Shown piece by piece: positions 35,224-45,139 of a stretch of DNA of 64,000 nucleotides. The notes below the pieces were generated by a model. It made no database searches and had not been told where the DNA came from. It worked only from the letters and a program-made list of their open reading frames with translations. The first letter of the stretch is position 1, and the number at the start of each line of letters is the position of its first letter. This DNA is from Proteus columbae. GTDB taxonomy: Bacteria; Pseudomonadota; Gammaproteobacteria; Enterobacterales; Enterobacteriaceae. Both the position numbers and the translations under genes were made by a program. The stretch covers positions 62,001 to 126,000 of the forward strand of contig NZ_NGVR01000028.1 in assembly GCF_002777965.1 (NCBI RefSeq), in the 5' to 3' direction.

Positions 35224-36881
35224 ACGCATGGGAGCAGTACGCAAGCGATATTAAAACAGGTAAAATCCCCGCCTGTCAGCGGTTAAAACAAGCCGTTGAA
35301 CGTTACTATAATGACTTAAATAATCCGCTTTACACCTTTGATAATGAGGTCGTAGAGCGTTTTATCGGGTTCTCCCGTGTTTGTCCGCATGTTAAAGGGC
35401 ACTTGCGAGGTAAGCCGATAGAGCTTGAGCCGTGGCAACAATTTGCCTTTGCGAATCTCCTTGGTTTCAAGGTGACCTCAACGGGGCGAAGAAAATACCG
35501 CAGTGCTTATATTCAGGTTCCCCGCAAAAATGCAAAATCTACCGTTGCAGCAATACTGGCTAATTGGTTCTTGGTGATGGAAAACGGGCAGCAAGATATT
35601 TATACCGCTGCAGTAAGCCGAGATCAGGCGCGTATTGTCTTTGATGATGCCCGTCAAATGTGTGTACTGTCTAAACCACTTAAAAAACGGGTGGCCATAC
35701 AGCAACATAAAGTTATTAATCCGAAACGTAATAGCTTATTGAAACCTCTTGCCGCTAAAGCCGCCACGATTGAGGGAACGAATCCCAGTTTAGCCATTGT
35801 TGATGAATATCACTTACACCCTGATAATGCGGTTTATTCTGCTCTTGAGTTAGGGATGGGGGCACGTCCTGAGGGTATTTTATTTGCGATCACAACGTCA
35901 GGGAGTAATGTTATTTCAGCCTGTAAGCAACATTATGATTATTGTTGTCAAATCCTCGCCGGTGAAGAACAAAATGAATCGTTATTTGCTTTGATTTATG
36001 AACTCGATGACGAAAAAGAAATTGACGATGAACGCTTGTGGATAAAGGCGAATCCCAATCTTAATGTGTCGGTTGATGGTGATGCTTTGTATGACACGAT
36101 ACAAAAGGCGCGAGGTATTCCCTCACAATGGACAGAAATGTTAACCAAACGCTTTAATATCTGGTGTCAGGGGGAAACGCCTTGGATGGGTGAGGGTGCA
36201 TGGTTAGCGTGTAAAATGGACTATACCGAAATAGACCTTAAAGGATTAGCGTGTTATGCAGGAATGGATTTATCCTCTACGGGGGATATTACCAGTGTCT
36301 GCTATACCTTTCCCGTTGATAATGAATTGTTATTATTGACTCGTCACTATATCCCCGAAGCACAGTTACAGAACCCCGCCAATAAGAACAGGGCGATTTA
36401 CCGTCAATGGGTTAAGTCAGGTTGGCTTCGTACCACTCCTGGTGATTGTATTGATTATGATCGCATTCGTGATGATGTGCTTAGAGACAGCCAACAATTT
36501 AATATCAAATTGACAGGTTTTGATACATGGAACGCTACCCATTTAAGGACACAGCTACAAGGTGCGGGGTTAGATGTTGAGCCATTCCCTCAAACTTACA
36601 TGAAGTTTAGCCCTGTGGCGAAATCAGCCGAGGTATTCGTTAATCGTAAAATCATTCGTCACAATGGTGATCCCGTGCTTGCGTGGGCAATGGCTAATGT
36701 CGTCATGGAAACGGACGCAAACGCGAATATCAAGCCCAATAAAAAAAAATCGGCTAACAAGATTGACCCTGCTATCGCTTTCCTAATGAGTTTTGGTACA
36801 TGGCAGATTGAGCATGAAGATTTTGCTTTTAGCTTAACCAAGGAGCAAAAGGAAAAGCTAAATAATTTTAAAGGAATTTAA
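35220..36881 (+). CDS. terL: Terminase large subunit
   Basis: 553 aa packaging motor. ATPase: Walker A-like VPRKNAKSTVAAI (about residue 100), Walker B LAIVDEYHLH (about 195), coupling motif FAITTSGSN. Nuclease domain: YAGMDLSSTGDITSV (about 345) and DPAIAFLMSFG near the C-terminus, with acidic metal ligands. Full length. It is the last morphogenesis gene, whereas most tailed phages have terS-terL first. Confidence 0.93.
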   Translation: MNAWEQYASDIKTGKIPACQRLKQAVERYYNDLNNPLYTFDNEVVERFIGFSRVCPHVKGHLRGKPIELEPWQQFAFANLLGFKVTSTGRRKYRSAYIQVPRKNAKSTVAAILANWFLVMENGQQDIYTAAVSRDQARIVFDDARQMCVLSKPLKKRVAIQQHKVINPKRNSLLKPLAAKAATIEGTNPSLAIVDEYHLHPDNAVYSALELGMGARPEGILFAITTSGSNVISACKQHYDYCCQILAGEEQNESLFALIYELDDEKEIDDERLWIKANPNLNVSVDGDALYDTIQKARGIPSQWTEMLTKRFNIWCQGETPWMGEGAWLACKMDYTEIDLKGLACYAGMDLSSTGDITSVCYTFPVDNELLLLTRHYIPEAQLQNPANKNRAIYRQWVKSGWLRTTPGDCIDYDRIRDDVLRDSQQFNIKLTGFDTWNATHLRTQLQGAGLDVEPFPQTYMKFSPVAKSAEVFVNRKIIRHNGDPVLAWAMANVVMETDANANIKPNKKKSANKIDPAIAFLMSFGTWQIEHEDFAFSLTKEQKEKLNNFKGI

Positions 36882-37001
36882 CTTCTTGAAATTTAAATTC
36901 TTTTTTTTGTTTTGTTGGTTTCGTTTTCATATGTAGCCCATGATTCAAAATATAGATAATATAATTAAATATTATTTAATATACTAATTTTAGGGGGTTC
37001 C

Positions 37002-37862
37002 ATGGATGAAGAAATAGCCAAAGAAATAGCGAAACAAGTTACAAATGCTATTTTGTCTTTAAAATCAGAATCAAATTATGTAAAAGACTATCTAGTCCCT
37101 ATTTTAACTCCTTTTTTATCTGCTATTTTAGGTTATTTGGTTGCTAGATTTTCATTTGGAAGAAGTGAAAAAATCAAACAAACAGCTCTAAATATAGAGA
37201 ATGGTAATAAAATTTTTTTAAAGGTAGCGGATATTCAGGATTCATTGGTTGCTGTGAAACTTAATTATTATAATAAAATAAATGATGACCCTCATAATAG
37301 AATTATAGGTTATCACTATATAGTTTCTAACATGGAAATGATTAAGGTTGATATCAGTACAATTTCATTTTTGATCAATAGGTTCGATCCAAGTGATGAA
37401 GCTAAGTCATGGTATAATATTCGCAGAATCAATATGCTTTTTGATAATTATAATGCTTTTGTCATGTTGTTTAATGAAAAAAATGAACTTTCAAATGAAT
37501 TTCAAAATAGGATAAATTCCAATAAAGGAAATGGCAAAATTACATCCGAGGAAATATGGAAATATGGTGGTAATGATTTAATTCCTAAATTAATTTCACT
37601 TAATGAGAAAGCGATATATTTTCTTGATGATTTATTAAAGGAATCAATAGACTTTTTAGAGTCATATGAAAAAATAGTAAAGTCAAGCGTCGATTATAAG
37701 CTTGTGTATAAACAGGCTAGAATATTTGGTTATGTGAGTCCTGATAAAGAACAGAAAATATATAAAAGAGTTATCGATGTGAATTATTCTGCTTTAGCAG
37801 AGATTTCAGGAATAGATGAGGAATTTTGGAGAAAAGAGTTAGATTTTGGTTATGAAAGATAG
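37002..37862 (+). CDS. Membrane-anchored cargo protein, unknown function
   Basis: 286 aa, not recognised. One hydrophobic segment near the N-terminus (YLVPILTPFLSAILGYLVAR, about residues 28-47) and a long helical cytoplasmic domain rich in Lys, Asn and Ile. More AT-rich than the head genes, with its own AT-rich upstream region, and placed between terL and the right att site, where satellites carry defence or virulence cargo. A single-helix anchor with a large soluble domain fits an abortive-infection type effector, but there is no motif to prove it. Confidence 0.6.
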   Translation: MDEEIAKEIAKQVTNAILSLKSESNYVKDYLVPILTPFLSAILGYLVARFSFGRSEKIKQTALNIENGNKIFLKVADIQDSLVAVKLNYYNKINDDPHNRIIGYHYIVSNMEMIKVDISTISFLINRFDPSDEAKSWYNIRRINMLFDNYNAFVMLFNEKNELSNEFQNRINSNKGNGKITSEEIWKYGGNDLIPKLISLNEKAIYFLDDLLKESIDFLESYEKIVKSSVDYKLVYKQARIFGYVSPDKEQKIYKRVIDVNYSALAEISGIDEEFWRKELDFGYER

Positions 37863-37946
37863 TATTTAGATAAATCAGCCAAATTAAAATAAAAATAGTA
37901 GAATTTGGCTGATTTAATTCATTCTAATGATTATATACAGTCAATT

Positions 37947-38258
37947 TCAGTCAATTTTTTTAAACTCGTCCTCAATATAATTACGTCCATCATCTTCATA
38001 TTTAACTAGTCTGCAATGCTCAGGTAATCCATATCTGCTTACTATGCAGTTAACTCTAGGAGAATCACCAAAGCCTTGAATTCGATTTTGCCGACGTTCA
38101 TAACTTGATACTTTCTCTAGCAGCCCATCAGAAACCATACTAGCTAGCGTTCTATATGCTGATTCAACAATGCTTTTCTTATCAAAAGAATCCATACCAT
38201 TGAGTATATAAGCAACTCCAGCAACGTCAAAAGGCGGTGAGCCTATTTCGCTAGTCAC
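37947..38258 (-). CDS. Small winged-helix-like cargo protein
   Basis: 103 aa from a GTG start that directly follows a TGA (TGAGTG junction with a 20-codon ORF). The segment FDKKSIVESAYRTLASMVSD-GLLEKV (about residues 29-54) looks like a winged-helix pattern; the C-terminal half has conserved-looking Cys/His (VNCIVSRYGLPEHCRLV). Not recognised. Leftward, facing the 286-aa gene. Confidence 0.5.
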   Translation of the reverse strand: MTSEIGSPPFDVAGVAYILNGMDSFDKKSIVESAYRTLASMVSDGLLEKVSSYERRQNRIQGFGDSPRVNCIVSRYGLPEHCRLVKYEDDGRNYIEDEFKKID

Positions 38259-38321
38259 TCATTCAAAGTTATCACTAGCAAACAAGTTCATTATCTTTTT
38301 TTTACGTTTAGTTATTCTCAT
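38259..38321 (-). CDS. 20-codon ORF coupled to the 103-aa gene
   Basis: Encodes MRITKRKKKIMNLFASDNFE and stops at TGA, immediately followed by the GTG of the next gene. It could be a translational-coupling leader, or the two could be one gene split by a stop. There is no strong ribosome-binding site for either. Confidence 0.35.
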   Translation of the reverse strand: MRITKRKKKIMNLFASDNFE

Positions 38322-38503
38322 TTGTGTAATTTCTTATTGTGGGTATCTTCTATCCTACATTAAGAGGTTTGAGGAAAGTATGCCTCAATAAACTATTAGG
38401 GCTTGTTTTGCTATTCAAACAAGGGGTGGTAGAGAAGGGAGATCTACATACTTACGGTTTGTATCTATCTTATAAAGTGTTTGTGTGGCTGTTCGGATTT
38501 CTA

Positions 38504-38525
38504 TGTATAAACAATTGTATAAACA
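38504..38525. repeat. Right arm-type integrase sites
   Basis: TGTATAAACA at 38504 and 38516, the same decamer and 12-bp period as at the left end, followed by a weaker CATAAACAAA. Confidence 0.82.
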
Positions 38526-38530
38526 TAAAC

Positions 38531-38561
38531 AAAAAAGCACTCCTTGAAAAACAAGAAGTGC
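38531..38561 (-). terminator. Island-supplied terminator for fis
   Basis: GCACTCCTTG / CAAGAAGTGC arms (38537-38546, 38552-38561), 5-base loop, with six A on the left that read as T6 on the minus strand. It lies 31 bases beyond the fis stop, replacing the native terminator carried off to the left end. Confidence 0.88.
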
Positions 38562-38578
38562 CTTTTAAAACAGCCTGT

Positions 38579-38611
38579 TAACTGACTAGGATCAGTTCAT
38601 GCCGTATTTTT
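38579..38611. repeat. attR: 33-bp core repeat in the fis 3' end
   Basis: Identical to 22402-22434. It includes the last codons and TGA of fis, so integration leaves fis intact. The copies differ from the next base on (a sixth T here, A at the left). Confidence 0.93.
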
Positions 38612-38888
38612 TCAGTTTCTTACGCAGTGTGCCGCGGTTAATGCCCATCATTTGCGCTGCACGCGTTTGGTTGCCACGGGTGTACTGCATTACCATGTCC
38701 AACAATGGCTGTTCAACTTCAGCCAATACTAGCTCATATAAGTCATTAACATCTTGACCATTTAATTGAGCAAAATAGTTCTTCAGTGCTTGTTTAACTG
38801 AGTCACGTAAAGGTTTTTGGGTCACCTGATCTTGTGAATTTACGGTGGCAACTGTTAGTACGTCTGAATTTACGCGTTGTTCGAACAT
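38592..38888 (-). CDS. fis: DNA-binding protein Fis
   Basis: 98-aa nucleoid protein that bends DNA, activates rRNA promoters and stimulates recombinases. C-terminal [23 protein letters not shown] (about residues 72-91) is as in E. coli. Second gene of dusB-fis (20-base gap). Its 3' end is the attachment site of the island; the protein sequence is unchanged (ending KKYGMN). Confidence 0.97.
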   Translation of the reverse strand: MFEQRVNSDVLTVATVNSQDQVTQKPLRDSVKQALKNYFAQLNGQDVNDLYELVLAEVEQPLLDMVMQYTRGNQTRAAQMMGINRGTLRKKLKKYGMN

Positions 38889-38908
38889 AGTTCTGTCAGC
38901 TCTTTTAT

Positions 38909-39898
38909 TTATTTACGCAAAAAATTTTCGAAATATGCTTCCAACGCCTCCAGCTGTTCGCTGGCATCCTCTATGGCGTTGAAGGAGCGCCGAAACTGGT
39001 CATCAGGGGCATGTTCCTTGAGATACCAAGAGACATGCTTGCGTGCAATGCGAGTTCCTTTGCCTTGACCGTAAAAGTCGTGCAACTCACGCACATGCTT
39101 TTGCATTATTTGTTGTACCTCTGCAATCGGCAGAGGGGGCAACAGTTCACCTGTGTCCAGATAGTGCTGGATTTCCCGAAAGATCCAGGGTCTTCCCTGA
39201 GCAGCGCGACCGATCATCAAAGCATCGGCTCCAGTGTAGTCTAATACTGCTCTGGCTTTTAGCGGGTCTGTTATGTCTCCATTCGCAATAATGGGAATAG
39301 AAACATTCTGCTTAACTGTCCGAATACTGTCGTATTCGGCTTCCCCTTTGAACAAACACTCGCGTGTACGCCCATGAATAGTGAGAGCCTGAATACCACA
39401 ACGTTCAGCCAATTTGGCAATCTCTACACAGTTACGTTCATCAGGTGACCAGCCAGTACGGATCTTGAGAGTAACAGGAACATCTACCGCGTTAACCACA
39501 GCAGAGAGGATCTCTGCGACAAGGTCGGGATGACGAAGTAGTGCTGAACCCGCTAGCTTTTTATTCACCTTTTTTGCAGGGCAACCCATGTTAATGTCGA
39601 TAATTTGAGCGCCACTATCTGCGTTTATTTTCGCAGCGGCCGCCATATCAACGGGATCACTTCCTGCAATTTGTACGGAGCGGATCCCCAATTCATCACT
39701 ATGTACCATTCGTAACCGAGACTTGTCTGTCTGCCAAACCTGAGGATTGGAAGAAAGCATTTCAGAAACTGTCATACCCGCACCCATATCATAGCAAAGC
39801 GACCGAAAAGGTCGGTCTGTAACGCCAGCCATGGGAGCCGCGATAAGGCAATTTTTTAACTGATACTGTCCGATTCGCATAGATGAAAAGAGGGCCAA
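38909..39898 (-). CDS. dusB: tRNA-dihydrouridine synthase B
   Basis: FMN-dependent enzyme that reduces uridine 17 in tRNA. 329 aa with [14 protein letters not shown] (catalytic Cys, about residues 98-111), [14 protein letters not shown], and the FMN-phosphate loop [14 protein letters not shown]. First gene of the dusB-fis operon; its promoter region upstream controls fis. Confidence 0.96.
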   Translation of the reverse strand: MALFSSMRIGQYQLKNCLIAAPMAGVTDRPFRSLCYDMGAGMTVSEMLSSNPQVWQTDKSRLRMVHSDELGIRSVQIAGSDPVDMAAAAKINADSGAQIIDINMGCPAKKVNKKLAGSALLRHPDLVAEILSAVVNAVDVPVTLKIRTGWSPDERNCVEIAKLAERCGIQALTIHGRTRECLFKGEAEYDSIRTVKQNVSIPIIANGDITDPLKARAVLDYTGADALMIGRAAQGRPWIFREIQHYLDTGELLPPLPIAEVQQIMQKHVRELHDFYGQGKGTRIARKHVSWYLKEHAPDDQFRRSFNAIEDASEQLEALEAYFENFLRK

Positions 39899-40201
39899 AC
39901 TGTGACTGCAAGGGCGCGTATATTACGCATTTTTTGCCAGATATGAAAGGACAAAGTTTAACCAAATTGCGAAAAAAAGTTACTTTTTTATACTTGATTT
40001 TTTATGAATTGATTATTTAATTAATAAAAACATAATGTTGCGTATTTTTAAAAAATTAAAAATTGATGATATAGAATTGATAAACAAGTGGAACTAAGTA
40101 GAGTTTATCAGGCAAAAATGTGATTAATGCCTGATAAACAATAATTAAGTGAAATTTTAACGTAATGAGATTATCTCATTTTGGTTAATATTTGTTCGGT
40201 G
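39899..40201. promoter_or_regulatory. dusB-fis promoter region
   Basis: 303 bases, AT-rich, with no ORF. It carries the growth-phase-regulated dusB-fis promoter by analogy with E. coli; long A/T tracts around 39985-40075 are candidate UP-element or Fis sites. A terminator for prmA is not obvious. Confidence 0.55.
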
Positions 40202-41083
40202 TTATTTTTTTACACCGGTAATACGGCACCACTCTTCTTTTTCGGCAACAGGATCTAAGTTAAATAGTCCTTCATAGGCAGCTACTACACCTTCTGCTTG
40301 TGTCGCTAACACACCAGAAAGGCCTAGGTGTCCACCTTGACGCGGCAGTGTACTGATAACAGGTGCAAGTTCACGCAATGGACCTGCTAAAATATTAGCG
40401 ACGACAACATCAGCACTGAGATTATCAGGCTGGTCTTTTGCAAGATACAGTGTGAGCGCGTCAGAAACGCCATTACGTTGTGCATTATCACGGCTTGCTT
40501 GAATGGCTTGGGGATCGATATCAATGCCAATCGCTTTTGCTGCACCCAGTTTTAATGCCGCAATAGCTAAAATGCCAGAACCACAACCGAAGTCGATAAC
40601 CGTTTTACCCGCTAAATCTAAACCATCAAGCCACTGAAGGCACAATGAGGTAGTAGGGTGGGTACCTGTACCAAACGCAAGTCCAGGGTCTAGCATGACG
40701 TTCACGGCGTTAGGATCAGGCACTTCACGCCAGCTTGGGCAAATCCATAAACGCTCTCCGAAACGCATCGGGTGGAAGTTATCCATCCATTCACGTTCCC
40801 AATCTTTATCTTCAAGTTGTTCAACTTTGTGCAGGAAGCCTTGACCGAGTAATGGCGTATTTTCTAACATCGCCACAACGATTTTCATGTCAGTTTCTGC
40901 ATCATATAAACCGATAACGTCAGTATCACCCCAAAGACGAGTTTCACCCGGTAAAGGTTCAAAAATAGGGGTATCGTGACTATCTTGGAAAGTCACTGAA
41001 ACGGCACCGCTTTCAACCAATTCATCACCAATAGCTTCTGCATTAGTGGCGGTTGCATTAAGTCTTAATTGTATCCAAGGCAT
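40202..41083 (-). CDS. prmA: Ribosomal protein L11 methyltransferase
   Basis: Trimethylates L11. 293 aa from the ATG at 41083 ([20 protein letters not shown]), the exact family length; the upstream in-frame codons to 41110 overlap panF and are rejected. SAM motif [16 protein letters not shown] (about residues 163-178) and [12 protein letters not shown] (about 230). Follows panF, as in E. coli. Confidence 0.96.
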   Translation of the reverse strand: MPWIQLRLNATATNAEAIGDELVESGAVSVTFQDSHDTPIFEPLPGETRLWGDTDVIGLYDAETDMKIVVAMLENTPLLGQGFLHKVEQLEDKDWEREWMDNFHPMRFGERLWICPSWREVPDPNAVNVMLDPGLAFGTGTHPTTSLCLQWLDGLDLAGKTVIDFGCGSGILAIAALKLGAAKAIGIDIDPQAIQASRDNAQRNGVSDALTLYLAKDQPDNLSADVVVANILAGPLRELAPVISTLPRQGGHLGLSGVLATQAEGVVAAYEGLFNLDPVAEKEEWCRITGVKK

Positions 41084-41106
41084 AATTAGTCTCTTTAAAA
41101 ACGAAT

Positions 41107-42564
41107 TCACTGTAATGATGCTGATTGAGGCAGAGTATGCTCTCCAAATCGATTAGCCACAAGAAACGCGACTAAGCTCAATAACAGTGATGGAACAATG
41201 GGGTGAAATCCAGCTATCTGGATATTAAATGTCGCAAGGGTGGCATAGAGTGTGGCACCTGTGATCATGCCCGCAATAGCACCATAACGGTTAGCTTTTT
41301 CCCAATAAAGCCCTAGAACTAAAGGCCATAAGAAAACAGCTTGTAGGCCACCAAAAGCAAGTAAGTTAAGCCAAATAATCATTGATGGTGGGTTCCATGC
41401 TGCAAATAGCAGTAACACACCTAAAATTAAAGACGAAAGGCTCGATAAACGAGAGATACGTTTCTCATTAGTTATCGCATGCGGGGCGATATTGAGATAG
41501 AGATCTTTGACCAAAGTTGCTGACGACTGTAACAGTTGTGCATTTATTGTAGACATAATGGCAGCCATAGGTGCCGCAAGGAAAATACCTGCTGCAATAG
41601 GCGGTAATACTTCAACCATTAATGTTGGAATAACTTGATCAGGAACGGTCAGATCAGGAATGATCGCCCGACCTAATGCGCCAGCAAAGTGCATACCAAA
41701 CATCAATAATGACATCACGATTGTGCCAATAATGATCCCTTTATGCATAGCTTTGCTGTCTTTGTAAGAGATGCAACGTACCGCAGTATGTGGCAAACCA
41801 ATAACACCAAAACAGACAAGTACCCAGAATGATGCCATAAACGGGCCACTTAAAATCCCATCAGCCCCTTGAGGAGAGGTTAATGCAGGATCGATGGTAT
41901 TGAGTTTTTGTATCGCAACATCTAATCCGCCTGCTTTATAGATAATGGCAAACAGGAGAATAAATGTACCAAGCAGCATCACCAAACCTTGTAAAGCATC
42001 GTTTAATACGCTGGCTCTAAACCCGCCAATGGCAGTATACAGCGCAATGGAGATCCCAAAGATCAGCAAACCGAATTCATAAGGAATGCCTGCTGCGGTT
42101 TCTAATAAGCGAGCTCCACCAATAAATTGCACTGTCATTGCGCCGACAAAAGCGACTAACAGGCTTAAACTGGCAAACCAGACTAAGAAACGGCTTTTGT
42201 AACGAGCATAGAGCATGTCGTTTAAGGTAACAGCATTATAACGACGCGCTAAAATAGCAAATTTTTTCCCTAGAACACCCAGAGAGAGCCAAATAGCAGG
42301 AAGTTGGATCATCGAAAGTAATACCCAACCAATACCGTATTTATAGGCAGCGCCCGGCCCGCCAATAAAGGAACTTGCACTGACATAAGTTGCAGTGATA
42401 GTCATGGCGAGTACGAAGCCACCCATTGAGCGGTTACCCAGAAAATATTCGTTAAGAAACTCGCCTTTTTCGCGCTTACGATAAGCATAAGCCGACAGCA
42501 GAAAGACCAGCAGAAGGTAGCCAATCAGTGGCACTATGACCTCAGTTTGCATCGTCATGCTCAT
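41107..42564 (-). CDS. panF: Sodium/pantothenate symporter
   Basis: Na+-coupled uptake of pantothenate. SSS-family protein with 12-13 helices, 485 aa. Landmarks are [20 protein letters not shown] near the N-terminus, [15 protein letters not shown], and the sodium-site helix [20 protein letters not shown]. It overlaps yhdT by 23 bases if the first start is used; the next Met codons (MTMQ) would reduce this. Confidence 0.95.
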   Translation of the reverse strand: MSMTMQTEVIVPLIGYLLLVFLLSAYAYRKREKGEFLNEYFLGNRSMGGFVLAMTITATYVSASSFIGGPGAAYKYGIGWVLLSMIQLPAIWLSLGVLGKKFAILARRYNAVTLNDMLYARYKSRFLVWFASLSLLVAFVGAMTVQFIGGARLLETAAGIPYEFGLLIFGISIALYTAIGGFRASVLNDALQGLVMLLGTFILLFAIIYKAGGLDVAIQKLNTIDPALTSPQGADGILSGPFMASFWVLVCFGVIGLPHTAVRCISYKDSKAMHKGIIIGTIVMSLLMFGMHFAGALGRAIIPDLTVPDQVIPTLMVEVLPPIAAGIFLAAPMAAIMSTINAQLLQSSATLVKDLYLNIAPHAITNEKRISRLSSLSSLILGVLLLFAAWNPPSMIIWLNLLAFGGLQAVFLWPLVLGLYWEKANRYGAIAGMITGATLYATLATFNIQIAGFHPIVPSLLLSLVAFLVANRFGEHTLPQSASLQ

Positions 42565-42790
42565 CTCCTAACGGCATATCTTTGAAAAAGTAGCGCACCA
42601 TCAGATAGCACAACAGAAAAAACAAAACAGGTAAGAATAAGCATGAAAGCTCAAACCAAAGAGGTAAACCAGTAATGCCTAGTGTGTTATCAGGTAAATA
42701 GGCGGTAATTAACCAACCCAACAAATACATAAAAGTTAAAATTAGGGCCCAAAGGGCTTCTTTGTGGGCCTGAACAAAACGTTTGTCCAT
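42542..42790 (-). CDS. yhdT: YhdT family (DUF997) membrane protein
   Basis: 82 aa from the ATG at 42790 (MDKRFVQAHKEALWALILTF), with GGGAGAA 5 bases upstream; an in-frame TTG at 42802 includes that site and is rejected. Two transmembrane helices. It is always beside panF and may be a small subunit of the transporter, but its role is unknown. Confidence 0.85.
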   Translation of the reverse strand: MDKRFVQAHKEALWALILTFMYLLGWLITAYLPDNTLGITGLPLWFELSCLFLPVLFFLLCYLMVRYFFKDMPLGDEHDDAN

Positions 42791-43122
42791 CTGTTCTCCC
42801 AATCTTAATAGGGTTAAAAATGAATGGGAGGATTGTACGGGAAAGTGAGTATTGATTCAGTGAAAATTAATCACAAAGTCATGAGGGAATATTAAAAATA
42901 GATTATCTTATTGTTTTAAAAGGATTAGTATTAAATTTCTATTTAATAGAATAATAAAAATAGAGATAGGTTTGGATATTAATCAAGAAATGAAATGCCG
43001 AAATAATCGTCATAAATAGGGTGTTTAAGACAATAGAAATAGGAAAAAAGAAGAGCATACACTGAAATAAATTGATCAAATGTAGTGCTCTTCTTTGTTT
43101 TACTCATCTCATAAATTAAAAA
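42791..43122. other. Region between yhdT and the PatB-type gene
   Basis: 332 bases. The right part holds a stem AAGAAGAGCA (43048-43057) / TGCTCTTCTT (43086-43095) with a long loop and an A-run that reads as T on the minus strand, a likely terminator of the aminotransferase gene. The left part should contain the yhdT-panF-prmA promoter. No ORF seen. Confidence 0.55.
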
Positions 43123-44325
43123 CTAAAGGGCATTTTTTATTCTTTCTAAGCCTTCTTTGATAATGGCACGAGGGCAAGCAAGATTAATACGAATATAGTT
43201 ATCTCCATTACTCACAAACATATTTCCACCTTCTAATAAAATGCCTGTTTTATTAGCAAAATAGAGTGAAAGTTGTTGGTTATCGACATCGTTAGGTAAG
43301 TAATCTGCCAAATTAATCCATGCTAAATAGGTCGAATCAGGTATTTTAAAATTTGCTTTTGGAAAATGAGTCTGGGTAAATTCTTGTACTAATTTAAAAT
43401 TATCATCGAGATAGTTTCTTAGTGCTTTTAACCATTCATCACATTGAGAATAAGCAGCTTTTGTTGCAACTAAACTTAATGGCGAAATAAAGTCATCATA
43501 AAGGCGGAGCCACTCTTTTTTTACTTCTTCATTCTTAATAAAGATATGAGACATCAGATTACCTGCAAGATTAAATGTCTTACTAGGCGCCATACAGGTT
43601 ACAATTTTCTCATAATCAGGGAAGAGTTTATCAATAGGTGTATGTGTAACGCCATTACGTAATAAATCACAATGTATTTCATCTGATATCATCCAAATAT
43701 CATTTTCAACACAGAGTTTCCCCATCTTAATTAGCTCTTCATCTGTCCACACTTTACCTGTTGGATTTTGAGGGTTACATAAAATAAAGAGCTTAATATT
43801 AAGTGAGTTATCTTTGATTTTGCGTTCCATATCGGCAAAATCAACAGCATATTCACCGTCTTTTTCTAATAAATCAGAATAGATCACTTGGCGAGAATTA
43901 TAATCTCCCGCTTGCTTAAATGGCGTATAAGAAGGTGTTTGAATAAGGATGCTTTCATCTTCTTTTATTAATAAAGGTACTAGGCGATTTAATGCAGGAA
44001 TAATGCCCGGTGATAATACGATTTCACGGGGATCAATTTCCCAATCATAATGTCTTTGGCACCAATCTTTAAATATCTGATAATACTCTTCATCATACAC
44101 TTTGGTATAACCTAATATTTTTCTATCAAGACGTGCTTTAATGGCATCAAGGACTTCAGGCGGAGTAGAGAAGTCCATATCTGCTACCCACATTCTAATA
44201 AATTCATTATCAGCAAAGGCAAATTGCGCATTTTTATCTGCTTTAAAAATATACTGTCGCCAACCATCATAATTTAAAGCATCAGTATCTTTTCTATCTA
44301 TAATTTCGTCAAAGTTATATTTCAT
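43123..44325 (-). CDS. PatB/MalY-family PLP-dependent C-S lyase or aminotransferase
   Basis: 400 aa, fold type I. PLP-binding Lys in APSKTFNLAGN (about residue 236), NPQNPTGKVWTDEEL and DEIHCDLL (Asp that binds the pyridine N). The FIRMWVADMDFSTPPEVLDA start is typical of cystathionine beta-lyase PatB/MalY. In the ancestral locus it probably worked with the neighbouring amino-acid transporter and Lrp-type regulator, now both broken. It still looks intact. Confidence 0.87.
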   Translation of the reverse strand: MKYNFDEIIDRKDTDALNYDGWRQYIFKADKNAQFAFADNEFIRMWVADMDFSTPPEVLDAIKARLDRKILGYTKVYDEEYYQIFKDWCQRHYDWEIDPREIVLSPGIIPALNRLVPLLIKEDESILIQTPSYTPFKQAGDYNSRQVIYSDLLEKDGEYAVDFADMERKIKDNSLNIKLFILCNPQNPTGKVWTDEELIKMGKLCVENDIWMISDEIHCDLLRNGVTHTPIDKLFPDYEKIVTCMAPSKTFNLAGNLMSHIFIKNEEVKKEWLRLYDDFISPLSLVATKAAYSQCDEWLKALRNYLDDNFKLVQEFTQTHFPKANFKIPDSTYLAWINLADYLPNDVDNQQLSLYFANKTGILLEGGNMFVSNGDNYIRINLACPRAIIKEGLERIKNAL

Positions 44326-44353
44326 AGTTAAACCTTTAATACATCTAATTTAA

Positions 44354-45139
44354 TTAAATAAATTTTAAGAAAGGGGAAATACAAAGCAGGATGCCCGTAA
44401 AGATAATTAAATACAGTGATCCACCTTTATAACGGTGCAATGAAGGTACTTTGTAAACTAAATAAGCAGGAATAAGACACCCCACAATCCCGAAAATAGG
44501 GCTACATATTGAAGTGAACATTAATACTGGAAGATTAAGAACAATCGCGCACCATGCAATAACCACAGTGAAAATGACAATACAGAGTGAGAGAATTTTC
44601 TGATTAATTTTTTCTGCAGGAATAATACGAGTAAGGGCATTCATGACTAAGCCTTGTACTGCTTCTTTAAAGCCTAGATAAACGCCAAAGAATGCAGTCA
44701 TTAACGCAAAGATATTGAGCGCAACGCCAACGGGTGTCACGTATTTAGCCGCATCGCCTTCAATAAATTGTGCCGCAATCGCCAGTGCAGAAATATTTTG
44801 CTCATAAGCTTTAACCGCTTCATCATGTCCAATGGCAAAGGTAAAAGAAACGGCATAAAAGAAGACAACACAAAATAGTGTACCGAAAGAGATGTTCATG
44901 GCTCTTAAAGCTTTGTAGCGAGCGACTTCAATCGATTTATTTTTAGCACGATAAGAAATTACCATCGGGCTAAGGGATTGAATAAAGAGTATAGAAGTGA
45001 GCGTAAAAGGTAAGGTAATAATAGTGTTTTTAATTAATAGACTAAAAGGCGGGAAGGTATCGATATTTTTCGACAGATCCCACATGCTGATCATCATGAC
45101 ACCTAACGCAAATACAACCAATAATTTAGATAACACCAT
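44354..45139 (-). pseudogene. SdaC/HAAAP-family amino-acid transporter, 5' half deleted
   Basis: 261 codons covering only the C-terminal six to seven helices of an about 420-aa serine/threonine-type transporter (LFIQSLSPMVISYRAKN, FFGVYLGFKEAVQGLV). The reading begins at a Met inside a transmembrane helix and has no ribosome-binding site or promoter. Directly upstream, on the other strand, lies the 3' part of an Lrp-family gene, so one deletion took both 5' ends. Confidence 0.8.

Larger units (their letters stand above)
38322..38578. other. Right end of the island, non-coding
   Basis: No credible gene; an 80-codon plus-strand frame here crosses the integrase arm sites and terminator and is rejected. 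It holds the right arm sites and the replacement fis terminator described separately. Confidence 0.55.
22402..38611. mobile_element. Capsid-forming PICI-like phage satellite in fis
   Basis: A 16.2-kb island bounded by a 33-bp direct repeat whose right copy is the 3' end of fis. In order: integrase, AlpA regulator, Bro-N protein, small regulatory ORFs, SF3 helicase, iteron origin, HK97-type head and packaging genes, cargo. There are no tail, holin, endolysin or late antiterminator genes. Capsid genes plus own TerS/TerL without tails is the hallmark of cf-PICIs, which use helper phage tails. Reading frames appear intact, so the element may be active. Confidence 0.88.

Noticed and set aside
38339-38581. 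80-aa plus-strand frame at the right end of the island
   Set aside because: It crosses the integrase arm sites and the fis replacement terminator, has no family resemblance and no good ribosome-binding site.
22402-38611. Interpretation as a decayed full prophage
   Set aside because: The head and packaging genes are intact and overlapping, there is no trace of tail or lysis genes, and the control and replication genes are of satellite type. A degraded phage would be expected to show broken fragments.
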